In this document: positions 56,521 through 64,000 of the stretch, one piece after another
Numbering within the stretch: the first letter of the stretch is position 1
Layout: the number at the start of each line of letters is the position of its first letter
Assembly: GCF_002902405.1 (NCBI RefSeq)
Contig: NZ_PPQS01000004.1
Location: 1-64,000 of the forward strand
Length of the DNA: 64,000 nt
Reading direction: 5' to 3'
Source of the DNA: Staphylococcus schweitzeri
GTDB lineage: Bacteria > Bacillota > Bacilli > Staphylococcales > Staphylococcaceae
Translations under genes and position numbers: made by a program
Notes under the pieces: model-generated
What the model was told of the DNA's origin: nothing
Seen by the model: only the letters and a program-made list of their open reading frames with translations
Databases searched by the model: none

Positions 56521-58069
56521 CTACATTCCCCCTTGAAATAGGTATTTTATAACAAATTAATGTGCCTTGATTTGGTTTTGAAAAAATATGAAGCCGAGCA
56601 ATTGAACCATATTGAATCATCGCCTTATTATGTAAATGATTTAAACCTAGATGTTCAGTATCAAATACATCATCATTTAGTGACTGACGCACATGTTTTA
56701 ATCGAGAAGCTGACATACCGATACCATTATCGCAAACTAAAATATGTAAAGCATGAGGTCTTAATGATAGTCTAATCTTGATATTTAATGTTTCTATATC
56801 TCTGCCATGTTTAATAGCATTTTCCACGAGAGGTTGAATCATCATTTTCCCAATAGATTGGTGTCGTGCATCTTCGGAACTTTCAATATGAAGTTTTATC
56901 ATGTCATCAAAACGAATATTTTGTATCGCGACATACTGTTCAATGTATTTTAATTCTTCGTCTAATTTAACAGTATGTGAGTTTGTACGTAGTGAATAAC
57001 GCAACATTTGCGATAATTGTTGTACGACCGATTGTGCTAGTTTAGGTGACAGTGTAATTAAATATTGTATTGTTTGCATCGTATTGAATAAAAAATGAGG
57101 TTGAAATTGACGTTCAATCTCTTTTAATTGTATATCCCTTAATCGACGTTCGGTGTGTTCAATCGAGTGAATCAATTGTTCATTTGATTCAAATAGATCG
57201 TAAATATAATTATTTATTTCTTCTAGTTCGCTATTATTATTTAATGGTGTATAAGCACCTAGATGTCGATTTTTAGCGTAGTAAATCTTTTGAATAATCG
57301 TTTCGATATCTTTCGTTTGTCGTTTAGCCATATTATCTGCACTCATAAATCCAAAAATGACAAGTAAAAAAAGAACAATCATCATGACAATCAATAATGT
57401 AATGCCATCTTCAATCGTTTCATGTATATCTTTGTAAATAATGAGTCGATGATCAGTGATATTTAGTTTTACAGACTCATTCATAAAGCCGAATTGTGAT
57501 GGTTTGTATTTTTCACCAATAGTAAAACGGTCATCATTGGCGTATAAAATATTGTCATATTGATCAACAATAAGTGCAAATTGGCGGCTATCTTTTTTAA
57601 TTTCACTTAATCTTGGCGTATTGGCCATATAAATTTTAATCGTATATGTACTGTTTTTGAACTTAAGTTGGTTTTCTGACAATAAATACATTTGTTTCGT
57701 ATTTAAATGCTCATAATTGTTAGTTATAAATTGCTTTGGTCCAGATAATTCATAATAAAGTGTAGCCGGCTGTTCATGTATTAATTTTAATAATTCACGT
57801 TTTGTAACAGTAACATCATGACTATTTGTTAAATCGAGCTCTTGAAATGAATGCTGCTGATGCTTAATGAACGTTTGAATGTTTCTCTCGGTACGTTGTA
57901 ATTCTGCTTGGCTTTCATCAGTGTGTTGATGAATTGTTCGATGCTCAATCCAAATATATATTGCGTAAAAGCTTATCAACCCGATAATAATTACTAAAAA
58001 TACTGGGAAAATGGTAGATGCAAATAACGATCTTCTTAATTGGTGTCTGTATGGTTTATATGCTGTCAT
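56513..58069 (-). CDS. hptS: Hexose phosphate sensor histidine kinase HptS
   Basis: The 518-residue membrane kinase has a first helix ([20 protein letters not shown]), an extracellular domain (about 45-220), a second helix ([20 protein letters not shown]) and a HAMP-like linker. The histidine kinase part of the LytS/YesM type has phospho-acceptor H325 in [11 protein letters not shown]-box LVENAIKHG and G-box VCDNGIGM. It should read the state of the binding protein HptA and phosphorylate HptR. Its ATG overlaps the hptA stop (ATGA), so translation is coupled. Confidence 0.95.
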   Translation of the reverse strand: MTAYKPYRHQLRRSLFASTIFPVFLVIIIGLISFYAIYIWIEHRTIHQHTDESQAELQRTERNIQTFIKHQQHSFQELDLTNSHDVTVTKRELLKLIHEQPATLYYELSGPKQFITNNYEHLNTKQMYLLSENQLKFKNSTYTIKIYMANTPRLSEIKKDSRQFALIVDQYDNILYANDDRFTIGEKYKPSQFGFMNESVKLNITDHRLIIYKDIHETIEDGITLLIVMMIVLFLLVIFGFMSADNMAKRQTKDIETIIQKIYYAKNRHLGAYTPLNNNSELEEINNYIYDLFESNEQLIHSIEHTERRLRDIQLKEIERQFQPHFLFNTMQTIQYLITLSPKLAQSVVQQLSQMLRYSLRTNSHTVKLDEELKYIEQYVAIQNIRFDDMIKLHIESSEDARHQSIGKMMIQPLVENAIKHGRDIETLNIKIRLSLRPHALHILVCDNGIGMSASRLKHVRQSLNDDVFDTEHLGLNHLHNKAMIQYGSIARLHIFSKPNQGTLICYKIPISRGNVDV

Positions 58070-59034
58070 TGAATCATCTCCAAAAACTTATGATGCTGAA
58101 CGTTAGGTAATTTAGATTTCGGTATTAAAGGTATATTCTTCAGATTGGCAATAGATTTGTCATTTTGTTCAGTGACATCTTTTCGAATTGATTTAGCATC
58201 AAACTCAGCGACTAAACGTTGTTGTACAGATCGACTTGTCAAATATTGTACTAACTTCTTACGTTTAGGATGAGGATGTGCATTTTTAACTAATGCAATA
58301 CCGTCAACATTTAACATCGTACCTTCTGTAGGATAAATGATAGATATTGGATAGCCTTTATTTTTCCAAGTGCGTGCATCCTGTTCATAACTAAGTCCTG
58401 CATAGTATTTACCTTTCGCTACATCTTCAATAACTTTAGAAGTGTGTGAAAGTTGCATTGCGTGATTTTGAAACTGATGAACATCACTCACTTGATGATT
58501 TATACTATAAATGGCTCGCATATGTTGGTAACCTGTGGTTGTTGTGTTTGGATTAGAATATGCGATATGTCCTTTAAGCACAGGTTGCAACAAATCTTTA
58601 TAACCTCGAATGGCAATATCACCTTGTAAGTCTTTATTCACCACAATTACTGTAGGCATTAACAGAAAACTGGTTACATATTTATTGTTTGATCGATAAT
58701 CATCTAGTTGTTGTGTGACAGAACAATCTTGATAGGGTACAAAATCTTCTGTATGATCAATCGTTTCTGATAATACGCCCCCCATAAAGACATCACCGCG
58801 TTCAGAAAGTTTCTCTTGATGCAAATTCGAAAGTAATACTTGTGTAGATCCTCGTTTAATTTCTATTTTGACGTGTTCTTGTTTTTCAAATTCATTTAAA
58901 ATTGGACGAATCAAGGTTGCTGGATACGGGGAGTATACCGTTAATACATTTTTATCTTTATCAGCGTGACGTATATTAGTGCATGCTGATAAAAAAATCA
59001 GAAATAGTAGCAAGATATAAATTTTTGATTTCAT
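58066..59034 (-). CDS. hptA: Hexose phosphate-binding lipoprotein HptA
   Basis: The 322-residue extracellular binding protein has a lipoprotein signal ending in the lipobox IFLSAC (C18), then a periplasmic-binding-type fold of the iron/phosphate family ([39 protein letters not shown]). It senses hexose phosphate and passes the signal to HptS. It is first in the operon hptA-hptS-hptR, whose promoter must lie in the 59035-59490 region shared with pflB, though no clear minus-strand promoter was picked out. Confidence 0.93.
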   Translation of the reverse strand: MKSKIYILLLFLIFLSACTNIRHADKDKNVLTVYSPYPATLIRPILNEFEKQEHVKIEIKRGSTQVLLSNLHQEKLSERGDVFMGGVLSETIDHTEDFVPYQDCSVTQQLDDYRSNNKYVTSFLLMPTVIVVNKDLQGDIAIRGYKDLLQPVLKGHIAYSNPNTTTTGYQHMRAIYSINHQVSDVHQFQNHAMQLSHTSKVIEDVAKGKYYAGLSYEQDARTWKNKGYPISIIYPTEGTMLNVDGIALVKNAHPHPKRKKLVQYLTSRSVQQRLVAEFDAKSIRKDVTEQNDKSIANLKNIPLIPKSKLPNVQHHKFLEMIQ

Positions 59035-59490
59035 GATATCCCATCAATTCTATGTATATTTTAATACAATAATTTTAGCAATAAATGACGCATAAGTAAT
59101 GTTAAATATTTAGAAATATTTAAATATGACTTGTTAAGTCGCTGCAAATGTTGTGAATAGCAGATAATTTTAGTTTGTCAAGACGACTTGTCTATGACGT
59201 AAAAACAAACTGTTATATTTTATTTGTAGCTGTTATATAAAATTTTGTAAGAAATTAAACAACATTGATGTAGAAATTTACGTAAAAAAGGGCTTGATTT
59301 CGTTTCTTCATGTATAAAAGTAAATGTTTTAAAGTATTGATTTAACGCTTTTTAACAATCATTTTTTAATAACAAATATATGAACTAAGATAAACTTTTA
59401 AATCAATGAAAATCGTGAACATTATAACTGTTGTGTAACAGAATGGAAATAGCATGATACTGTTACACAAATTAGTACAGTTTCTATATT
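59035..59490. promoter_or_regulatory. hptA-pflB divergent region with an inverted repeat
   Basis: No gene is seen. TTGTGTAACAG (59431-59441) and CTGTTACACAA (59460-59470) form a perfect 11-base inverted repeat around an 18-base centre, ending 20 bases before the pflB -35. The half site TTGTGTAA resembles part of a Rex box, but the layout does not. It may be a second operator for pflB or for hptA. Confidence 0.5.
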
Positions 59491-59576
59491 TTGACATACA
59501 TTTGATGAAAATTGTACATAATTTATGTGAAAAAAATCACAACAACCATGCTACAATGACTGTGAAAACGTTAACA
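59491..59576 (+). promoter_or_regulatory. pflB promoter with Rex-like and cre-like boxes
   Basis: TTGACA (59491-59496), an 18-base spacer and TACATA (59515-59520) form the promoter. ATGTGAAAAAAATCACAA (59525-59542) matches the Rex consensus TTGTGAAWWWWTTCACAA at 16 of 18 positions over the likely start, which should hold the gene off until NADH rises. TGAAAACGTTAACA (59563-59576) fits the cre consensus fully. Confidence 0.8.
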
Positions 59577-59620
59577 TAGAATTTCGAATTCACAACATTA
59601 TACAGATGGAGGCGTTTAGT

Positions 59621-61870
59621 ATGTTAGAAACAAATAAAAATCATGCAACAGCTTGGCAAGGATTTAAAAATGGAAGATGGAACAGACATGTAGATGTAAG
59701 AGAGTTTATTCAATTAAACTACACACTTTATGAAGGTAATGATTCATTTTTAGCAGGACCAACAGAAGCAACTTCTAAACTATGGGATCAAGTAATGCAG
59801 TTATCGAAAGAAGAACGTGAACGTGGCGGCATGTGGGACATGGATACGAAAGTAGCTTCAACAATCACATCTCATGACGCGGGTTATTTAGACAAAGATT
59901 TAGAAACTATTGTAGGTGTACAAACTGAAAAACCATTCAAACGTTCAATGCAACCATTTGGTGGTATTCGTATGGCTAAAGCAGCTTGTGAAGCTTACGG
60001 TTACAAATTAGACGAAGAAACTGAAAAAATCTTTACAGACTATCGTAAAACACATAACCAAGGTGTATTCGATGCATATTCTAGAGAAATGTTGAACTGC
60101 CGTAAAGCAGGTGTCATCACAGGTTTACCTGATGCATACGGACGTGGACGTATTATCGGTGACTATCGTCGTGTAGCTTTATACGGTGTAGATTTCTTAA
60201 TGGAAGAAAAAATGCATGACTTCAACACAATGTCTACAGAAATGTCTGAAGATGTAATTCGCTTACGTGAAGAATTATCAGAACAATATCGTGCATTAAA
60301 AGAATTAAAAGAACTTGGACAAAAATATGGTTTTGATTTAAGCCGTCCAGCTGAAAACTTTAAAGAAGCAGTTCAATGGTTATACTTAGCATACCTTGCT
60401 GCAATTAAAGAACAAAACGGTGCAGCAATGAGTTTAGGACGTACATCAACATTCTTAGATATCTATGCTGAACGTGATCTTAAAGCAGGTGTCATTACTG
60501 AAAGTGAAGTTCAAGAAATCATTGACCACTTCATCATGAAATTACGTATTGTTAAATTTGCTCGTACACCTGATTACAATGAATTATTCTCTGGAGACCC
60601 AACTTGGGTAACTGAATCTATTGGTGGTGTAGGTATCGACGGACGTCCACTTGTTACGAAAAACTCATTCCGTTTCTTACACTCATTAGATAACTTAGGT
60701 CCAGCACCAGAACCAAACTTAACAGTATTATGGTCAGTACGTTTACCTGACAACTTCAAAACATACTGTGCAAAAATGAGTATTAAAACAAGTTCTATCC
60801 AATATGAAAATGATGACATTATGCGTGAAAGCTATGGCGATGACTATGGTATCGCATGTTGTGTATCAGCGATGACAATTGGTAAACAAATGCAATTCTT
60901 CGGTGCACGTGCGAACTTAGCTAAAACATTACTTTATGCTATCAATGGTGGTAAAGATGAAAAATCTGGCGCACAAGTAGGTCCTAACTTCGAAGGTATT
61001 AAGAGTGAAGTTTTAGATTATGACGAAGTATTCAAGAAATTCGATCAAATGATGGATTGGCTTGCAGGTGTTTACATTAACTCATTAAATGTTATTCACT
61101 ACATGCACGATAAATACAGCTATGAACGTATTGAAATGGCATTACATGATACAGAAATTGTACGTACAATGGCAACAGGTATCGCTGGTTTATCAGTAGC
61201 AGCTGACTCATTATCTGCAATTAAATATGCACAAGTTAAACCAATTCGTAACGAAGAAGGTCTTGTAGTAGACTTTGAAATTGAAGGCGATTTCCCTAAA
61301 TATGGTAACAATGATAACCGTGTAGATGATATCGCAGTTGATTTAGTAGAACGCTTCATGACTAAATTACGTAGTCATAAAACATATCGTGATTCAGAAC
61401 ATACTATGAGTGTATTAACAATTACTTCAAACGTTGTATACGGTAAGAAAACTGGTAACACACCAGACGGACGTAAAGCTGGCGAACCATTCGCACCAGG
61501 TGCAAACCCAATGCATGGTCGTGACCAAAAAGGTGCATTATCTTCATTAAGTTCTGTAGCTAAGATTCCATACGATTGCTGTAAAGATGGTATTTCAAAT
61601 ACATTCAGTATCGTACCAAAATCATTAGGTAAAGAACCAGAAGATCAAAATCGTAACTTAACTAGTATGTTAGATGGTTACGCAATGCAATGTGGACACC
61701 ACTTAAATATTAACGTATTTAACCGTGAAACATTAATAGATGCAATGGAACACCCAGAAGAATATCCACAGTTAACAATCCGTGTATCTGGTTACGCTGT
61801 TAACTTCATTAAATTAACACGTGAACAACAATTAGATGTAATTTCTCGTACATTCCATGAAAGTATGTAA
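59621..61870 (+). CDS. pflB: Formate acetyltransferase (pyruvate formate-lyase)
   Basis: PflB converts pyruvate and CoA to acetyl-CoA and formate without oxygen and also supplies formate for one-carbon metabolism. The 749-residue glycyl-radical enzyme has catalytic cysteines C413 and C414 (GIACCVSAM) and the radical glycine G724 (RVSGYAVNF). The ATG at 59621 follows GGAGG by eight bases and gives the usual length; the in-frame ATG at 59606 overlaps that site. It is followed after 22 bases by its activase gene. Codon usage looks strongly biased, as in highly expressed genes. Confidence 0.97.
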   Translation: MLETNKNHATAWQGFKNGRWNRHVDVREFIQLNYTLYEGNDSFLAGPTEATSKLWDQVMQLSKEERERGGMWDMDTKVASTITSHDAGYLDKDLETIVGVQTEKPFKRSMQPFGGIRMAKAACEAYGYKLDEETEKIFTDYRKTHNQGVFDAYSREMLNCRKAGVITGLPDAYGRGRIIGDYRRVALYGVDFLMEEKMHDFNTMSTEMSEDVIRLREELSEQYRALKELKELGQKYGFDLSRPAENFKEAVQWLYLAYLAAIKEQNGAAMSLGRTSTFLDIYAERDLKAGVITESEVQEIIDHFIMKLRIVKFARTPDYNELFSGDPTWVTESIGGVGIDGRPLVTKNSFRFLHSLDNLGPAPEPNLTVLWSVRLPDNFKTYCAKMSIKTSSIQYENDDIMRESYGDDYGIACCVSAMTIGKQMQFFGARANLAKTLLYAINGGKDEKSGAQVGPNFEGIKSEVLDYDEVFKKFDQMMDWLAGVYINSLNVIHYMHDKYSYERIEMALHDTEIVRTMATGIAGLSVAADSLSAIKYAQVKPIRNEEGLVVDFEIEGDFPKYGNNDNRVDDIAVDLVERFMTKLRSHKTYRDSEHTMSVLTITSNVVYGKKTGNTPDGRKAGEPFAPGANPMHGRDQKGALSSLSSVAKIPYDCCKDGISNTFSIVPKSLGKEPEDQNRNLTSMLDGYAMQCGHHLNINVFNRETLIDAMEHPEEYPQLTIRVSGYAVNFIKLTREQQLDVISRTFHESM

Positions 61871-61892
61871 CAAAATTTAAGGTGGGAGCACT

Positions 61893-62648
61893 ATGCTAAA
61901 GGGACACTTACATTCCGTCGAAAGTTTGGGTACTGTCGACGGACCGGGATTAAGATATATATTATTTACACAAGGATGTTTACTTCGATGCTTGTATTGT
62001 CACAATCCAGATACTTGGAAAATTAGTGAGCCATCAAGAGAAGTCACAGTTGATGAAATGGTGGATGAAATTTTACCATATAAACCATACTTTGATGCAT
62101 CAGGTGGTGGCGTAACAGTAAGTGGTGGCGAACCATTATTACAAATGCCATTCTTAGAAAAACTGTTTGCAGAGTTACAAGAAAATGGTGTGCACACTTG
62201 CTTAGATACGTCAGCTGGGTGTGCCAACGATACTAAAGCATTTCAAAGGCATTTTGAAGAATTGCAAAAACATACAGACTTGATATTATTAGATATAAAA
62301 CATATCGATAATGACAAACATATTAGATTGACAGGAAAGCCAAATACACACATCCTTAACTTCGCGCGCAAACTGTCAGATTTGAAACAACCTGTATGGA
62401 TTCGACATGTCCTTGTGCCTGGTTATTCTGATGATAAAGACGATTTAATTAAACTAGGAGAGTTTATTAATTCTCTTGATAACGTCGAAAAATTTGAAAT
62501 CCTTCCATATCATCAGTTAGGTGTTCATAAGTGGAAGACATTGGGCATTCCATATGAATTAGAAGATGTAGAAGCGCCTGATGACGAAGCTGTTAAAGCA
62601 GCCTACCGTTATGTTAACTTCAAAGGGAAAATTCCCGTTGAATTATAA
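61893..62648 (+). CDS. pflA: Pyruvate formate-lyase activating enzyme
   Basis: This 251-residue radical SAM enzyme places the glycyl radical on G724 of PflB. The cluster motif CX3CX2C is complete: C29, C33 and C36 in [14 protein letters not shown]. The GGE-type SAM-binding motif VSGGEPLLQ follows near residue 80. AAGGTGGGAG precedes the start, 22 bases after pflB, and a terminator lies just past the stop, so the two are one operon. Confidence 0.96.
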   Translation: MLKGHLHSVESLGTVDGPGLRYILFTQGCLLRCLYCHNPDTWKISEPSREVTVDEMVDEILPYKPYFDASGGGVTVSGGEPLLQMPFLEKLFAELQENGVHTCLDTSAGCANDTKAFQRHFEELQKHTDLILLDIKHIDNDKHIRLTGKPNTHILNFARKLSDLKQPVWIRHVLVPGYSDDKDDLIKLGEFINSLDNVEKFEILPYHQLGVHKWKTLGIPYELEDVEAPDDEAVKAAYRYVNFKGKIPVEL

Positions 62649-62663
62649 ATAAAATTCAGACCG

Positions 62664-62713
62664 AAAAGAAAGCATATGCAACTTCATGAGCGAAGCGGCA
62701 TATGCTTCTTTTT
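62664..62713 (+). terminator. Terminator of pflBA
   Basis: AGCATATGC (62671-62679) pairs with GCATATGCT (62698-62706), extended by A-rich/T-rich flanks and ending in TCTTTTTC. Confidence 0.85.
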
Positions 62714-62980
62714 CAATTGTATAATGTTGTATCAGTTGTAGTAAGTATATGAAACAGATCTTGTTATGGCTGAAGAAAGGCGATAGTTCTTTGTGCTCGA
62801 TTATGCTGAAGCTCCCCATAAATTATTAAAAGGTGTTGTCCAGCATTCTCATGATAATACTTACTTAGGCGATTGATTGCTATTTACATATTAGTATGAG
62901 TCTTTTCAGATTTTTATTGACCCTGAGTAATTAAAAATATTAAGATGAAAATTAATACCAAAACAATATGGAGCGTGATT
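62714..62980. other. Intergenic region before the last gene
   Basis: About 270 bases hold no gene or strong signal that I can see, apart from the weak ribosome site GGAGCGTG just before 62981. Confidence 0.4.
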
Positions 62981-64000
62981 ATGAAGAGAATTATTACAGA
63001 TATATGGACAGTTTTTAAACTACTGTATCAAAATAAAGGGCGATTTAGTATCAATGCTTTATTATTACAATTGATTATGATATTTATCAGTAGTACATAC
63101 TTAATCTTACTGTTCAATTTAATGTTAAAAGTAGCTGGTCAAAGTCAACTTACGATTAATAATTGGCTAGAAATTGTAAGTCATCCAGCAAGTGTGATAC
63201 TACTCATTATATTTATATTAAGCATTGCCTTTTTAATTTATGTTGAATTTTCATTGCTAGTCTATATGGTTTATGCTGGATTCAATCGTCAAATTATTAC
63301 GTTTAAATCTATTTTTAAAAATGCTTTTATTAATGTAAGAAAACTTATTGGCGTACCAGTCATTTTCTTTATTATTTATTTAATATTAATGATACCCATT
63401 GCCAACCTTGGTCTGAGTTCAGTACTAACGAAAAATATTTACATACCTAAATTTTTAACGGAAGAACTTATGAAAACGACAAAAGGTATTATTTTTTACA
63501 GTGCCTTTATGATTATCATCTTTATTTTAAATTTCAAATTAATATTTACCTTGCCGTTAACTATTTTGAATCGTCAGTCATTATTTAAAAACATGAAATT
63601 AAGTTGGCAAATTACGAAACGAAATAAATTTCGCCTTGTTATAGAGTTTTTGATTTTAGAATTTATTATTTCAGCAATATTGACGATAGTTGTTACAGGT
63701 GTAACTTTCATGGCAATATACTTAGATGAAGAGGGCAATAAATTCTTAGTATCATCAATATTATTTGTTGTGTTGAAAAGTACTTTGTTCTTTTACTACT
63801 TATTTACGAAGCTATCATTGATTAGTGTCTTAGTATTACATTTAAAACAAGAAAATGTACTATATCAACCAACTTTGGAGTTTAAAGATCCAAAACCGAA
63901 ACGAAAATCTAAATTTTTTATTTTAACGATGATTTTAGCACTGGTATGTTTTATTGGTTATAATATGTACCTGTTTTACAATAATTCAATTAATCAAAAT
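62981..64000 (+). CDS. GPDPase membrane-domain protein (3' end beyond the window)
   Basis: The frame is open from the ATG at 62981 to the window end, 340 codons so far. The translated part is a multi-pass membrane region with about seven or eight helices and short basic loops (for example KNMKLSWQITKRNKFRLVIEF), matching the membrane domain found at the N-terminus of some glycerophosphodiester phosphodiesterases. In S. aureus a protein of this type with a C-terminal GDPD catalytic domain lies after pflA; that domain would be beyond 64000. GGAGCGTG precedes the start. Confidence 0.75.
   Translation, partial: MKRIITDIWTVFKLLYQNKGRFSINALLLQLIMIFISSTYLILLFNLMLKVAGQSQLTINNWLEIVSHPASVILLIIFILSIAFLIYVEFSLLVYMVYAGFNRQIITFKSIFKNAFINVRKLIGVPVIFFIIYLILMIPIANLGLSSVLTKNIYIPKFLTEELMKTTKGIIFYSAFMIIIFILNFKLIFTLPLTILNRQSLFKNMKLSWQITKRNKFRLVIEFLILEFIISAILTIVVTGVTFMAIYLDEEGNKFLVSSILFVVLKSTLFFYYLFTKLSLISVLVLHLKQENVLYQPTLEFKDPKPKRKSKFFILTMILALVCFIGYNMYLFYNNSINQN

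Overview
The window is chromosomal DNA from the Staphylococcus aureus complex (S. aureus or a very close relative). The evidence is low G+C content, the aureusimine cluster (ausAB), the hptRSA-uhpT locus with an RsaG-like RNA at the uhpT 3' end, an hsdR gene with no hsdM or hsdS beside it, a STAR-type repeat, and gene order matching my memory of the S. aureus oriC-proximal accessory and metabolic region. No rRNA, tRNA, CRISPR array, prophage or intact insertion sequence was seen.

Layout: 0.1-10 kb holds an MFS transporter, the dimodular NRPS AusA and its phosphopantetheinyl transferase AusB. 10-15.2 kb (minus) holds a YagU-family membrane protein and the arginine operon argDCJB. 15.9-19.9 kb (minus) holds the branched-chain amino acid carrier BrnQ1, an isochorismatase-fold hydrolase and an indolepyruvate/pyruvate decarboxylase-like enzyme. 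20.1-27 kb holds the glucose PTS EIICBA (with a GlcT-type antiterminator leader) and, divergent from it, the MurNAc-6P recycling operon mupG-murQ-murP-murR. 27.3-33.7 kb is the defence-like part: a small membrane protein, hsdR, and a tight three-gene operon coding for a PD-(D/E)XK nuclease-like sce7726 protein, an sce7725/Beta-family protein and a RES-domain protein. 33.9-42 kb is a dipeptide/glutathione-type ABC importer with gamma-glutamyltranspeptidase. 42.3-44.7 kb holds a tandem-lipoprotein-family protein without a lipobox, the azoreductase AzoR and a LytU-like M23 peptidase. 45-53 kb is a sugar ABC importer (malKEFG-like) followed by two Gfo/Idh/MocA dehydrogenases and a TIM-barrel sugar isomerase. 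53.4-59 kb holds an isoprenylcysteine-methyltransferase-like protein, the hexose-phosphate transporter UhpT, an RsaG-like RNA and the sensing system HptRSA. 59.6-64 kb holds pyruvate formate-lyase and its activase, then the start of a multi-pass membrane gene cut by the window edge.

The genes are mostly about nutrient capture and its control. Catabolite-responsive (cre-like) sequences lie at ipdC, mupG, the malK-like operon, uhpT (weak) and pflB. pflB also has a Rex-like box on its promoter, brnQ1 has a CodY-like box, and ptsG is controlled by RNA antitermination.

The best candidate for a poorly described system is the operon at 30821-33687 next to hsdR. Its third gene carries the Arg-Glu-Ser pattern of RES domains, several of which destroy NAD+; its first carries D-x(n)-ExK plus QxxxY nuclease residues; and its genes are separated by single bases. 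A nuclease, an sce7725/Beta protein and an NAD-consuming effector together look like an abortive-infection type defence module, although function is inferred only.
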